The translations under genes and the position numbers were made by a program. The notes under the pieces were generated by a model that saw only the letters and a list, made by a program, of their open reading frames with translations, searched no databases and was not told where the DNA came from. Of a stretch of 64,000 nt of DNA, positions 41,528-50,710 are shown piece by piece (the stretch's first letter is position 1; each line of letters begins with the position of its first letter). Origin of the DNA: RGIG3009 sp045630285 (GTDB lineage: Bacteria > Bacillota > Clostridia > Oscillospirales > Acutalibacteraceae); NCBI GenBank assembly GCA_045630285.1, contig JAZQSX010000063.1:1-64000 (forward strand). The letters are read 5' to 3'.

Positions 41528-42391
41528 GTGGAACAACAGCATATTCAGTGGTTTCCTGGGCATATGACCCGCACCCGACGCCGCATCATCGACCGCCTTC
41601 CGTTGGTGGATCTGGTGGCGGAGATTATAGATGCCCGTATCCCGATCAGCAGCCGTAACCCCGACCTTGACAGCATCGTGGCGGGTAAGCCCCGGTTGAT
41701 CGTGCTGAACAAGGTGGATATTGCCGACGAAGCGGCAACCAAGGCGTGGTTGGCGTATTTTGCGAAGCAGGGGACACCTGCGATCGCCGTGGACTGCAAA
41801 AGCGGTCAGGGCGTCGGGCGTTTTGTGCCCTTGATCCGTGAGATGCTCAAGGAAAAAATTGCCGTTTGGGAGCAGCGTGGTATGGCGAACCGTGCCATTC
41901 GTGTGATGGTTGTCGGCATTCCGAACTGCGGAAAATCATCGTTTATCAACCGTATGGCACGTGGCGGCAAAGCCAAAGCGGAGGATCGCCCCGGCGTCAC
42001 CCGTGATCAGCAATGGTTTGTAATCGATAGCGGCGCACAGCTTTTGGACACACCCGGCGTGCTGTGGCCGAAGTTTGAGGATCAGACGGTTGCACAGAGG
42101 CTGGCGTTTACCGGTGCCATCCGTGACGAGGTGCTGGACGGTGAGGAGCTGGCGTGTGGACTCTTGGATATTTTGCATCAGCAGTATGAACCGATGCTGC
42201 GTACACGGTATAAGCTGACGGGCGATTTACCGGAGGATACGTATGAGCTGTTGGAGTTGATCGGGCGGAAGCGTGGGATGCTTATCTCAGGCGGCGAGGT
42301 CAACACCGAACGGGCGTCGATTATGCTGCTGGATGAGTTTCGTGGCGGAAAGCTGGGCAGGATCACGTTGGAGCTGCCGCCGAAGGAATAA
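41528..42391 (+). CDS. rbgA: Ribosome biogenesis GTPase RbgA (YlqF)
   Basis: RbgA is a circularly permuted GTPase needed for late 50S assembly. The 287-residue product has FPGHMTRTRRRI at the start, then G4 (NKVD) before G1 (GIPNCGKSS), then LLDTPGVLWP, the permuted order that defines the family. The C-terminal region is helical and RNA-contacting. The GTG at 41528 follows AAAGGAGGTAACTGCG. Confidence 0.96.
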   Translation: MEQQHIQWFPGHMTRTRRRIIDRLPLVDLVAEIIDARIPISSRNPDLDSIVAGKPRLIVLNKVDIADEAATKAWLAYFAKQGTPAIAVDCKSGQGVGRFVPLIREMLKEKIAVWEQRGMANRAIRVMVVGIPNCGKSSFINRMARGGKAKAEDRPGVTRDQQWFVIDSGAQLLDTPGVLWPKFEDQTVAQRLAFTGAIRDEVLDGEELACGLLDILHQQYEPMLRTRYKLTGDLPEDTYELLELIGRKRGMLISGGEVNTERASIMLLDEFRGGKLGRITLELPPKE

Positions 42392-42408
42392 GAGAAAGGC
42401 TGGATCGT

Positions 42409-42957
42409 ATGCAATCGCAGGTAGAAGAACAAGCAAAAAAGCATACCGGTGCGTATGAGTGGGCGCAGATCATTTGCGGTGCGCTGATCATCATCACGCT
42501 GGTCTATACGTTTCTTGCACGTATGGTAAACGTGAACGGCCATTCCATGGAGTACACGTTGACGAACGGGGAGCGGTTACTGTTGTCCAGTGCGCCTTAC
42601 ACACCTGAGCACGGGGACATCGTCGTGATTCGTCGTGGAGACGAAAAGGAACCGCTGATCAAGCGTGTGATCGGCTTGCCCGGTGACGTGATCCGCATCG
42701 ATTCGGAGAGCGGCGAGGTATACCGCAACGGCAAGGTGCTGGACGAGCCGTATGTGTACGGCAAAACGTCGGCGGAGCAGATGACAAAAGCGGTCAAGGT
42801 GCCGGAGGGTATGCTGTTCGTGATGGGCGATAACCGCTCTCCGGGTGGCTCAATGGATAGCCGTATTTTGGGGTGTGTTTCGCAAAGCGACGTGGTTGGC
42901 AAGGCGATATTCCGCATTATGCCCTTCCAGCGTATGGGAGGACTGTACGATGACTAA
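42409..42957 (+). CDS. lepB: Signal peptidase I
   Basis: LepB cleaves secretory signal peptides at the outer face of the membrane. The 182-residue product has one N-terminal membrane anchor (residues ~18-38). The catalytic Ser46 lies in GHSME, where many relatives have SMxPT, so the residue after Met is changed. Lys85 lies in KRVIGLPGD, and MGDNR follows. It overlaps rnhB by 8 bases, giving the rbgA-lepB-rnhB order seen in Firmicutes. Confidence 0.94.
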   Translation: MQSQVEEQAKKHTGAYEWAQIICGALIIITLVYTFLARMVNVNGHSMEYTLTNGERLLLSSAPYTPEHGDIVVIRRGDEKEPLIKRVIGLPGDVIRIDSESGEVYRNGKVLDEPYVYGKTSAEQMTKAVKVPEGMLFVMGDNRSPGGSMDSRILGCVSQSDVVGKAIFRIMPFQRMGGLYDD

Positions 42958-43549
42958 CGCTGAGTTTGACGAGCTGATCCGTGCGGAGGGCATGCCGCTG
43001 CTGTGCGGCGTGGACGAGGCGGGGCGTGGTCCGTTGGCAGGCCCGGTGTTTGCAGCGGCTGTCATCCTGCGTCCCGACGCCGTGCCGGAGGGGCTGAACG
43101 ATTCTAAAAAGCTCTCGGAGAAAAAACGGGAAGCGCTGTTTGATGAGATATGCGAAAAGGCGCTGACGTATTGCATTGCTTCCGCTTCGGTGGAAGAGAT
43201 CGAAGAGGTCAATATTCTGCAGGCAACGTATCTTGCTATGAAGCGAGCGGTAGAGGGCTTGTCGGTCACGCCGTCATTGGCGCTCATCGACGGCAACCGT
43301 ACACCGCCCGGCTTGGTGGTGCCGACCCGCACCGTTGTCAAGGGTGATGCGTTGTCGGCGTCGATCGGAGCGGCCTCCATTCTGGCAAAGGTTAGCCGTG
43401 ATCGGCTGATGCTGGAACTGGATCGGCAGTATCCGCAGTATGCTTTTGCCAAGCACAAGGGATACGGTACGGCGCTGCATTATGAAAAGCTGCGGGAGCA
43501 CGGCATATCGCCGGTGCACCGTCCCAGCTTTCTGAAAACGATACACTAG
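42950..43549 (+). CDS. rnhB: Ribonuclease HII
   Basis: RNase HII removes RNA primers and misincorporated ribonucleotides from DNA. The 199-residue product has GVDEAGRGPLAG with the first acidic residues, NDSKKLSEKKRE, ALIDGN and AKVSRDRLM. The ATG at 42950 lies inside the lepB end and gives the usual N-terminus; a longer upstream frame is a shadow of lepB. yraN follows after 12 bases. Confidence 0.96.
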   Translation: MTNAEFDELIRAEGMPLLCGVDEAGRGPLAGPVFAAAVILRPDAVPEGLNDSKKLSEKKREALFDEICEKALTYCIASASVEEIEEVNILQATYLAMKRAVEGLSVTPSLALIDGNRTPPGLVVPTRTVVKGDALSASIGAASILAKVSRDRLMLELDRQYPQYAFAKHKGYGTALHYEKLREHGISPVHRPSFLKTIH

Positions 43550-43561
43550 GAGGCGACTGCG

Positions 43562-43927
43562 GTGGCAGGAGTGTCCAAGGGAGCAGCCGGCGAGGTGCTG
43601 GCTGCTCGTTATTTACGGGAACAAGGCTATGAATTGCTTGGCGCCAACTATCGGTGCCGTTTTGGCGAGATCGACATAATTGCAGCCAAGGGCACGTATA
43701 TTGTGTTTGTAGAGGTTAAGAGCCGTGCAAGCAATTCGTATTATGCTCCCCGTGAAGCGGTGACCGCTGCGAAGCAGCAGCGCATCATTAAAACCGCTTC
43801 GCTGTACTTGGCGGAGCATCCTGAAAAGCGTCAACCTCGGTTTGACGTGATTGAGGTGGTTACCGAGCCTGGCAAACCGATGACTGTGGTGTCGCTGGAG
43901 CATTTGGAAAACGCATACGGCTGCTGA
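43562..43927 (+). CDS. YraN/UPF0102 nuclease-fold protein
   Basis: The 121-residue protein shows GAAGEVLAARYLREQGYELL, FGEIDIIA and VFVEVKSR, the restriction-endonuclease-like core (E, D, ExK) of the family. Its exact substrate is not settled; a role with Holliday-junction or recombination intermediates has been suggested for the fold. It starts at GTG after GGAGGCGACTGCG and follows rnhB, a conserved order. Confidence 0.92.
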   Translation: MAGVSKGAAGEVLAARYLREQGYELLGANYRCRFGEIDIIAAKGTYIVFVEVKSRASNSYYAPREAVTAAKQQRIIKTASLYLAEHPEKRQPRFDVIEVVTEPGKPMTVVSLEHLENAYGC

Positions 43928-43956
43928 ACGGAGCAATCTGCGAAGGAGGCACACCT

Positions 43957-44898
43957 ATGCGCTTGTTTGATATGCATTGCGACACGCTGACGGCGTGTTA
44001 CCGTTCGGGAGAGTCGCTGTGTACGAATGAACGGCACGTCGATTTGCGTCGCGGACGGCTGTACGCACCGTGGTGTCAGATCTTTGCGGTGTACGTTCCC
44101 GACACGATGCATGGACGGGCGGCTTATCGTTACGGGTACCGTGTGTTGAACTCTGCCCACGAGCAGGAAAAGCGGTTTCCGCAGCAGTTGTCGCTGATAA
44201 CCGATCGTCTCAGTCTGGAGACGGCCGTGCAATCGGGTCGGTGTGCCGGTATTCTTTCTGTGGAGAACGGCGTCGTGCTGGCGGGAAATATTCGGAACGT
44301 GGAAGCGCTGGCCGCCCGTGGCGTTCGGCTGATGACGCTGACGTGGAACGGCGATAATGAACTGGCGCACGGCTGCCTCTCGCCGAACACGGAAGGGCTA
44401 ACGGCGTTTGGACGGGAAGCGGTGCGGGAGATGTACCGCGTGGGCATCGTGCCGGACGTTTCGCATTTGAACGAGGCGGGCTTTTGGGATGTGGCGACAC
44501 TGACCGATCGCCCGTTTGTTGCCAGCCACTCGTTGTCCAAAACGGTGTGCGATCACCCCCGAAACCTCACGGATGCACAATTCAAGGAGGTCTGCCGTCG
44601 GGGAGGTTTGGTCGGTCTTTGCCTATGCGCAGAGCATTTGGGGGCGGCTGACTTCGAGACGGTGTACCGTCACGTGTCTCGTTGGTTATCGCTGGACGGT
44701 GCTTCTGCTATCGCCTTGGGAGGCGACCTGGACGGCACGCCGCTTCCTAAAGGGTGGGGCGGTATAGCGCTCTACGAGCGGTTGGCGGAATATTTTATGA
44801 AAAAAGGACTTTCAGAAGCGCTTTTGGATGCGATTTTTTTCAAAAACGCTTTTGATTTTTTCTCTGCCACTTTACAAGAATGTGAAGATGCAGTATAA
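43957..44898 (+). CDS. Membrane-type dipeptidase, peptidase family M19
   Basis: The 313-residue zinc peptidase has the ligand motif MHCDTL at the start, SVENG, SHSLSK with the downstream His, and a GGDLDG that matches the GSDFDG signature. There is no signal peptide, so it is cytoplasmic and probably hydrolyses dipeptides taken up by the cell. The ATG follows GAAGGAGGCACACCT. Its TAA stop lies inside the -10 box of the thrC promoter. Confidence 0.9.
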   Translation: MRLFDMHCDTLTACYRSGESLCTNERHVDLRRGRLYAPWCQIFAVYVPDTMHGRAAYRYGYRVLNSAHEQEKRFPQQLSLITDRLSLETAVQSGRCAGILSVENGVVLAGNIRNVEALAARGVRLMTLTWNGDNELAHGCLSPNTEGLTAFGREAVREMYRVGIVPDVSHLNEAGFWDVATLTDRPFVASHSLSKTVCDHPRNLTDAQFKEVCRRGGLVGLCLCAEHLGAADFETVYRHVSRWLSLDGASAIALGGDLDGTPLPKGWGGIALYERLAEYFMKKGLSEALLDAIFFKNAFDFFSATLQECEDAV

Positions 44899-44899
44899 T
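44871..44899 (+). promoter_or_regulatory. Promoter for thrC, inside the end of the dipeptidase gene
   Basis: TTTACA (44871-44876) and TATAAT (44894-44899) are 17 bases apart. The TAA stop of the dipeptidase gene (44896-44898) is part of the -10 box. Confidence 0.75.
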
Positions 44900-44948
44900 G
44901 TATACTGAAGTGATATGGGAATTTCAAAGCAAGGCGAGGTCGGATAAA

Positions 44949-46439
44949 ATGATGTATACCAGTACACGTGACAGTGCCGTTCGTGCTACGGCGGCGCAAG
45001 CAATCACGCAAGGCATTTCCAACGAGGGCGGTCTGTTTGTACCGGAGCAATTGCCGTCGTTTTCTGCGGACGACGTGATGGCCATGGTGTCACAAAGCTA
45101 TATTGAACGTGCGGTAACCGTGTTATCACGGTTCCTTTCGGATTTTTCCGAGGCGGAGGTGCGGGACTGTGCCGAGGCTGCCTATGGCAGTGGCCGTTTC
45201 CTGGCGCCGGAGGTCGCACCGATCCATACGTTGAACGATGATGTGCATATGTTGGAGCTGTGGCACGGCCCAACCTGTGCTTTCAAGGATATGGCACTGC
45301 AGATCCTGCCGCATCTGATGCGTGTTTCGGCGCAAAAGACGTCGGACGGCAAAGAGATCGTTATTTTGGTGGCAACCTCCGGCGATACCGGTAAAGCGGC
45401 GCTGGAGGGCTTCCGTGATGCACCGCACACCCGCATTCTGGTGTTTTATCCCGAAAACGGTGTCAGCCCGATGCAGAAGCTGCAGATGACCACGCAACAG
45501 GGAAATAACGTTGGTGTGTGCGCCATTCGTGGCAATTTTGACGATGCACAGAGCGGTGTCAAAGCGATCTTTACCGACCCGACCATGCGGGACAAGCTGG
45601 CACAGCGGGGGATGATGTTCTCCTCGGCCAACTCGATCAACTGGGGACGCCTGGTGCCGCAGATCGTGTACTATTTCTCGGCGTATTGCGATCTGATCGC
45701 CAAGGGCGCTATCGCTATGGGCGATAAGGTCAACGTGGCAGTTCCGACCGGCAATTTCGGCAACATTCTGGCGGCGTATTACGCCCGTGAAATGGGCCTG
45801 CCGATCGCACGGCTGATCTGCGCTTCCAACTGCAACAACGTACTGACAGATTTCATCTGCACCGGTACCTACGACCGTCGCCGTGATTTTCATACGACGG
45901 TATCGCCCTCAATGGATATTCTGATCTCCTCGAACCTGGAGCGTCTGCTGTACCATTTGTCGGGCTGTGATACGGCACTGGTTGCCGATTTGATGAGCCG
46001 GCTGCAAAAAGAAGGCCGCTATACCGTGCCTGCTGAGTTGCGGGATAAGGTGTGCGAGCTGTTTGCGGCGGGCTGGTGTGACGATGAGCGTACGATGGTA
46101 ACGATCCGTGATACGTTTACTGAGCAGAAGTACCTGTGCGATACCCACACGGCGGTTGCCGTGGCGGTGTGCGAGGATTACCGCCGTGAAACGGGGGATA
46201 TGACGCCGCTGATCGTGGCTTCCACTGCTGATCCGTATAAGTTTTCTGCCAGCGTTTTGCAGGCCTTTGGTGCACAGCAGGCGGATGAGGATGAGTTTGA
46301 CAAGGTGGAGCGTCTGCACGCACTGACCGGTGCGGCGATCCCGCCGTCACTGTCGGCGCTGAAGGGGCAGAAGCCTCGTTTCACACAGGTGTGCAGCCGT
46401 GAAACGATGGAGGAGACCGTTTGCGCAATGTTGAAATAA
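44949..46439 (+). CDS. thrC: Threonine synthase
   Basis: ThrC makes threonine from O-phosphohomoserine with PLP. The 496-residue product has SNEGGLFVPE, the PLP lysine Lys113 in CAFKDMALQ, ATSGDTGKAALEG and NSINWGRLVPQIVYY. The ~500-residue length is the long ThrC type. ATG 44949 follows GAGGTCGGATAAA; ATG 44952 is equally possible. No hom or thrB is adjacent, so the threonine genes are scattered. Confidence 0.95.
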   Translation: MMYTSTRDSAVRATAAQAITQGISNEGGLFVPEQLPSFSADDVMAMVSQSYIERAVTVLSRFLSDFSEAEVRDCAEAAYGSGRFLAPEVAPIHTLNDDVHMLELWHGPTCAFKDMALQILPHLMRVSAQKTSDGKEIVILVATSGDTGKAALEGFRDAPHTRILVFYPENGVSPMQKLQMTTQQGNNVGVCAIRGNFDDAQSGVKAIFTDPTMRDKLAQRGMMFSSANSINWGRLVPQIVYYFSAYCDLIAKGAIAMGDKVNVAVPTGNFGNILAAYYAREMGLPIARLICASNCNNVLTDFICTGTYDRRRDFHTTVSPSMDILISSNLERLLYHLSGCDTALVADLMSRLQKEGRYTVPAELRDKVCELFAAGWCDDERTMVTIRDTFTEQKYLCDTHTAVAVAVCEDYRRETGDMTPLIVASTADPYKFSASVLQAFGAQQADEDEFDKVERLHALTGAAIPPSLSALKGQKPRFTQVCSRETMEETVCAMLK

Positions 46440-46454
46440 AGCGGAGGTGACGGT

Positions 46455-47147
46455 GTGGCGCTGTTCGCATTGTCCGATCTTCATTTGTCGCTGGCCGCCG
46501 ATAAGTCGATGACGGTGTTCCGTGGTTGGGATGACTATGTGGAACGAGTGGAGAAAAACTGGCGCGCCTTGGTTGGACCTGAGGATACGGTGGTCATCGC
46601 CGGTGATGTTTCCTGGGCTATGGCGTTGGAGGATACCCTGGCTGACTTCACGTTTTTGCAGTCGCTGCCGGGACGCAAATTGTTGTTCAAGGGCAACCAC
46701 GATTACTGGTGGTGTACCCGCCGCAAAATGGACACGTTTTTGCAGGAAAACGGTTTAGATTCGCTGACGATCGTGCATAATGATGCCGTGGTGGTGGAGG
46801 ATCGCTTCGCTGTGTGCGGTACCCGTGGCTGGTTTTACGACGAGTCGGAGCCTGATAACGGAAAGATCTTACGCCGTGAGGCTGCTCGGTTGAAGACGTC
46901 GCTGGATGCAGCGCTGCAAACGGGATTGGAGCCGATCGTGTTTTTGCATTATCCGCCGCTGTTTGAAGGGCGGGAGTGCGAAGAACTACTCGGCGTGTTA
47001 CGGGACACACCAGTCCGCCGGTGTTATTACGGGCACCTGCACGGTGCCGGAATTCGGGGTGCATTTCAAGGGGAGCACCAGGGGATTCAATTCAAATTGA
47101 CCTCCTGCGATGCACTTTCCTTTTGCCCGTTGCTGATTCCGGGCTAA
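46455..47147 (+). CDS. Cytoplasmic metallophosphoesterase
   Basis: The 230-residue calcineurin-like protein has the motifs in order: ALSDLHLSL, IAGDVSWA, KGNHDYWW, LHYPP and YGHLHG. It resembles small Firmicute phosphoesterases of unassigned substrate. The GTG start at 46455 follows GCGGAGGTGACG, 15 bases after thrC, suggesting cotranscription. No functional link to threonine is evident. Confidence 0.87.
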   Translation: MALFALSDLHLSLAADKSMTVFRGWDDYVERVEKNWRALVGPEDTVVIAGDVSWAMALEDTLADFTFLQSLPGRKLLFKGNHDYWWCTRRKMDTFLQENGLDSLTIVHNDAVVVEDRFAVCGTRGWFYDESEPDNGKILRREAARLKTSLDAALQTGLEPIVFLHYPPLFEGRECEELLGVLRDTPVRRCYYGHLHGAGIRGAFQGEHQGIQFKLTSCDALSFCPLLIPG

Positions 47148-47184
47148 AAACTTGCTAAAACCGCATAAAATGCGAAAAATTTAG

Positions 47185-47213
47185 TGGAAATTTTCGGTAG
47201 AATGTGGTACAAT
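47185..47213 (+). promoter_or_regulatory. Promoter for tig
   Basis: TGGAAA (47185-47190) and TACAAT (47208-47213) are 17 bases apart with TGG before the -10 box (extended -10). Initiation near 47220 falls at the start of a repeated hairpin element. Confidence 0.6.
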
Positions 47214-47216
47214 AAC

Positions 47217-47245
47217 TTGTATTTATAATACAATAACTTTGTATT
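47217..47245 (+). repeat. Three-arm alternating inverted repeat at the tig transcript start
   Basis: TTGTATT (47217-47223), AATACAA (47227-47233) and TTGTATT (47239-47245) can form two mutually exclusive 7-bp hairpins that share the middle arm. The flanks also form a direct repeat of ACAATAACTT(T)GTATT. It could be a repressor operator or a small RNA switch. Confidence 0.6.
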
Positions 47246-47277
47246 CAAGGATTTACAAATCATAGGAGGCAACAATC

Positions 47278-48588
47278 ATGGCACTGAAGCAAGCAAACAA
47301 AGTAGAAACCAACCGCGTGGAGCTCGAGATCGAGGTCGGCGCCGAAGCATTTGAGGCGGCTGTCCAGGCGGCATATCGCAAGAACGTCGGCAAGATCAAC
47401 GTTCCCGGTTTCCGCAAGGGTAAGGCACCCCGTGCGATCGTCGAGAAGATCTATGGCACCGGTGTGTTCTATGAGGATGCGATCAACGATCTGTATCCCA
47501 CGGCACTGGACGAGGCGATCACCGAGTCCGGCTATGAGTATGTCGAGGATAAGGTCGATCTGGATGTTGTTTCCGTTGGCGCTGAGGGCTTGTGCTTCAA
47601 AGCGGTTATCACCGTGAAGCCGGAGATCGAAGTGACCGAGTACAAAGGCCTGAAGGCGAAGAAAAAGGCTGTTTCCGTTAAGGAAGACGAGATCAAGGCT
47701 GAACTCGCAAAGCTGCAGGATCGCAACTCCCGTCTGGTGACGGTGGAGGATCGTGCTGCGGCAGAGGGCGATACCGTTGTGTTTGATTTCGACGGCTATG
47801 TGGATGACGTGGCGTTCGAGGGCGGCAAGGCGGAGAATCATTCGCTGGTGCTCGGCTCCGGTCAGTTTATCCCGGGCTTCGAGGATCAGATCGTCGGCAA
47901 GAAGCCCGAAGAGGCTTTCGATGTGAACGTTACCTTCCCCGAGGAGTATCACGCAACGGAGCTGGCCGGCAAACCCGCTGTCTTCAAGTGCGTGCTGCAC
48001 GAGATCAAGACCAAGGAAATGCCCGAGCTGAACGACGATTTTGCCAAGGATTGCAGTGAGTTTGATACGCTGGATGAACTGAAGGCGGACATCAAAGCGA
48101 AGCTGAAGCAGCAGAAAGAGCGTGCCGCTGATGAAGCGTTCGAGACCGAATTGATGGAGCAGCTGTGCGCCAACGTGCAGGGCGAGATCCCGAATGCGAT
48201 GTATGAGAATCGCATCAATGAGAGCGTTCAGGACTTCGGTTACCGTCTGCAGATGCAGGGCCTCGATCTTGAAACCTACATGAAATATACCGGCATGGAT
48301 ATGGAAAGCTTCCGTGGCGGCTTCCGTGAGCAGGCAGAGCGTTCCGTGAAGGTGCGCCTGGCGCTGGAGAAGATCGCAGCACTGGAAAACCTGGCTCCGT
48401 CTGATGAGGATGTCGAGGCTGAGTTCAAGAAGTATGCTGATCAGTATTCCATGGAGATCGAGAAGATCAAGTCGCTGATTCCGGATGCCAGCATCCGTGG
48501 CGATCTGGCGGTATCCAAGGCAATGGATCTGGTGAAGGCGAACGCTGTTGCCCCCACTAAGGCGGCAAAGGCGAAGAAAGAGGATTAA
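47278..48588 (+). CDS. tig: Trigger factor
   Basis: Trigger factor is the ribosome-bound chaperone and peptidyl-prolyl isomerase. The 436-residue product has the ribosome-binding signature GFRKGKAPR (residues ~44-52), an FKBP-type domain (~160-245, with GDTVVFDFDGYVDD and SGQFIPGFEDQ) and a long helical C-terminal domain with a Lys/Ala-rich tail. The ATG follows ATAGGAGGCAACAATC. It heads the tig-clpP-clpX-lon-engB block, as in Bacillus. Confidence 0.96.
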   Translation: MALKQANKVETNRVELEIEVGAEAFEAAVQAAYRKNVGKINVPGFRKGKAPRAIVEKIYGTGVFYEDAINDLYPTALDEAITESGYEYVEDKVDLDVVSVGAEGLCFKAVITVKPEIEVTEYKGLKAKKKAVSVKEDEIKAELAKLQDRNSRLVTVEDRAAAEGDTVVFDFDGYVDDVAFEGGKAENHSLVLGSGQFIPGFEDQIVGKKPEEAFDVNVTFPEEYHATELAGKPAVFKCVLHEIKTKEMPELNDDFAKDCSEFDTLDELKADIKAKLKQQKERAADEAFETELMEQLCANVQGEIPNAMYENRINESVQDFGYRLQMQGLDLETYMKYTGMDMESFRGGFREQAERSVKVRLALEKIAALENLAPSDEDVEAEFKKYADQYSMEIEKIKSLIPDASIRGDLAVSKAMDLVKANAVAPTKAAKAKKED

Positions 48589-48646
48589 TTCGTCTCATCC
48601 TGTCCCATATTAAAAAGCGAGCTATTACCGAGAAAGGATGAGTGCT

Positions 48647-49234
48647 ATGAGCAGTTTAGTACCGTATGTAGTGGAGCAGACCAGCCGCGGCGAACGCAGC
48701 TATGATATTTTTTCCCGTCTGCTGAACGACCGTATCATTATGCTGTCGGATGAGGTCAACGATGCAACAGCCTCGTTGGTGGTGGCACAGCTTCTGTATT
48801 TGGAGGGACAGGATCCCGATAAGGATATTCACTTGTATATCAACTCTCCGGGCGGTTCGATCTCGGCGGGTATGGCGATCTACGATACCATGCAGTTTAT
48901 CAAGTGCGACGTTTCCACCATTTGCATCGGTATGGCGGCAAGCATGGGTTCCTTCCTGCTGGCGGCAGGCGCCAAGGGTAAGCGCTTGGCACTGCCCAAC
49001 AGTGAGATTATGATCCATCAGCCGCTCGGCGGCGCCAAGGGCCAGGCGAGCGACATCAAGATTCAGGCGGAGCATATCCTGTTTATCCGCAACCGGATGA
49101 ACACCCTTCTTTCGCAGATGACGGGTCAGCCGCTGAAGACCATTGAAAAAGATACCGATCGTGATAACTGGATGACGGCCGAGGATGCTGTGAAGTACGG
49201 CTTAATCGACAAGGTGATTGAAAAGCGTGCCTGA
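48647..49234 (+). CDS. clpP: ATP-dependent Clp protease proteolytic subunit
   Basis: ClpP is the barrel-shaped serine protease fed by ClpX. The 195-residue product has Ser99 in GMAASMGSF, His124 in MIHQPLGG and the GLIDKVIE C-terminus. An ATG at 48638 would add three residues but overlaps the AGAAAGGA ribosome site (48631-48638), so I chose ATG 48647. clpX follows after 38 bases. Confidence 0.96.
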   Translation: MSSLVPYVVEQTSRGERSYDIFSRLLNDRIIMLSDEVNDATASLVVAQLLYLEGQDPDKDIHLYINSPGGSISAGMAIYDTMQFIKCDVSTICIGMAASMGSFLLAAGAKGKRLALPNSEIMIHQPLGGAKGQASDIKIQAEHILFIRNRMNTLLSQMTGQPLKTIEKDTDRDNWMTAEDAVKYGLIDKVIEKRA

Positions 49235-49272
49235 TTGAAGTCATCATTTTAACCACAGAGAGGATATGACAC

Positions 49273-50577
49273 ATGTCGAAGAGTGAAGAAACCCGTTCGA
49301 TTAGCTGTTCCTTTTGCGGTAAAGCGCAGGATGAGGTGTACCGCCTAATTGCGGGCCCCGGCGTGTATATCTGTAACGAATGCATTGAGTTGTGCATGGA
49401 TATTTTGGAGGAGGGCGCTCATTTCTCGAGCAAGCGTGCGTTGAATAACGACGCCTCCTTTACCTTGCCGACCCCTAAAGAGATCAAAAAGTCTTTGGAC
49501 GAGTATGTGATCGGGCAAAACGAGGCGAAGGTTGCCCTGTCGGTGGCGGTATACAACCACTACAAGCGTATTTTTATGCAGAAAGACAGCGACGTCGAAA
49601 TCGGCAAGAGCAACGTGCTGTTGCTTGGTCCCACCGGTGTGGGCAAGACGGCGTTGGCTCAGACGCTGGCAAAGACGCTGAACGTGCCGTTCGCCATTGC
49701 GGATGCTACCACGCTGACTGAGGCCGGTTACGTGGGTGAGGACGTGGAAAATATTCTGCTTCGTCTGATTCAGGCAGCAGAAGGCAACGTAGAGCGTGCC
49801 GAGCGTGGTATTATCTACGTCGATGAAATTGATAAAGTGGCCCGCCGCAGCGAGAATCCCTCGATCACACGGGATGTCAGCGGCGAGGGCGTGCAGCAGG
49901 CGCTGCTGAAGATCCTGGAGGGGACGGTTGCGAACGTTCCTCCGAATGGTGGTCGGAAGCATCCTCAGCAGGAGTTTATCCAGATCGACACCAGCAATAT
50001 TCTCTTCATTCTCGGCGGTGCGTTTGACGGCATTGAGAAGATCGTGGAGAAGCGTGTGTCGTCCGGTGCAATGGGCTTCGGCAACGAAGTTAAGTCCAAA
50101 AAGGATCTGGATCAAGGCGAGATGTATCGCCAGGTCGTGCCGCAGGATCTGATCAAATACGGCTTGATCCCCGAGCTGGTTGGCCGTATGCCGGTTATCA
50201 CGGCGTTACAGCCGCTGGATGTGGATGCCCTCATTCAGATTCTCAGCAAACCTCGCAATGCGTTAGTGAAGCAGTATGCCAGCTTGCTGAACATGGACGG
50301 CGTGGAGCTTGTGTTCGAAGAAGAAGCGTTGAAGGCGATCGCCGAGGAAACGCTCAAGCGGAACACGGGTGCACGTGGTTTGCGCTCGGTTATGGAGGAG
50401 CTGCTGACCGAATTGATGTTTGCTTTGCCTACCGACTACACCGTGGAGAAGGTTACCATTACGCGCGACTGCGTAGAGAACGGTGCTTTGCCGGAAATGG
50501 TGAAAAACCCGGAGAAGAAGCCCCACCGCATCCAAACGCCCGGCAAAAAAGCGCCTCGGCGTAAGGTGACGGCCTAA
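49273..50577 (+). CDS. clpX: ATP-dependent Clp protease ATP-binding subunit ClpX
   Basis: ClpX unfolds substrates for ClpP. The 434-residue product has the N-terminal zinc-binding domain (CSFCGKAQDEV and CNECIELC, residues ~13-38), Walker A GPTGVGKTAL, Walker B IIYVDEIDK, the ClpP-binding IGF-type loop replaced by the usual local sequence, and sensor motifs near SLPTDYTV-like C-terminal residues. The length is normal. It precedes lon. Confidence 0.96.
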   Translation: MSKSEETRSISCSFCGKAQDEVYRLIAGPGVYICNECIELCMDILEEGAHFSSKRALNNDASFTLPTPKEIKKSLDEYVIGQNEAKVALSVAVYNHYKRIFMQKDSDVEIGKSNVLLLGPTGVGKTALAQTLAKTLNVPFAIADATTLTEAGYVGEDVENILLRLIQAAEGNVERAERGIIYVDEIDKVARRSENPSITRDVSGEGVQQALLKILEGTVANVPPNGGRKHPQQEFIQIDTSNILFILGGAFDGIEKIVEKRVSSGAMGFGNEVKSKKDLDQGEMYRQVVPQDLIKYGLIPELVGRMPVITALQPLDVDALIQILSKPRNALVKQYASLLNMDGVELVFEEEALKAIAEETLKRNTGARGLRSVMEELLTELMFALPTDYTVEKVTITRDCVENGALPEMVKNPEKKPHRIQTPGKKAPRRKVTA

Positions 50578-50590
50578 CAATGTGATGAAA

Positions 50591-50644
50591 AGGTCAGCAG
50601 TCGACCGCAGGAATGCGCCCGGTTGCTGACTTTTCCTGCATTAC
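50591..50644 (+). terminator. Probable terminator after clpX
   Basis: GTCAGCA (50593-50599) pairs with TGCTGAC (50634-50640), extended by AAAAG/CTTTT, with a 34-base loop and TTTT after the stem. The long loop makes it weaker than others here. Confidence 0.5.
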
Positions 50645-50710
50645 AACAGTTGTGATATACAGCGTGCTTTTATCGTTCAGCGGTGCTGAAAAACACAGGA
50701 GTGAACACAG

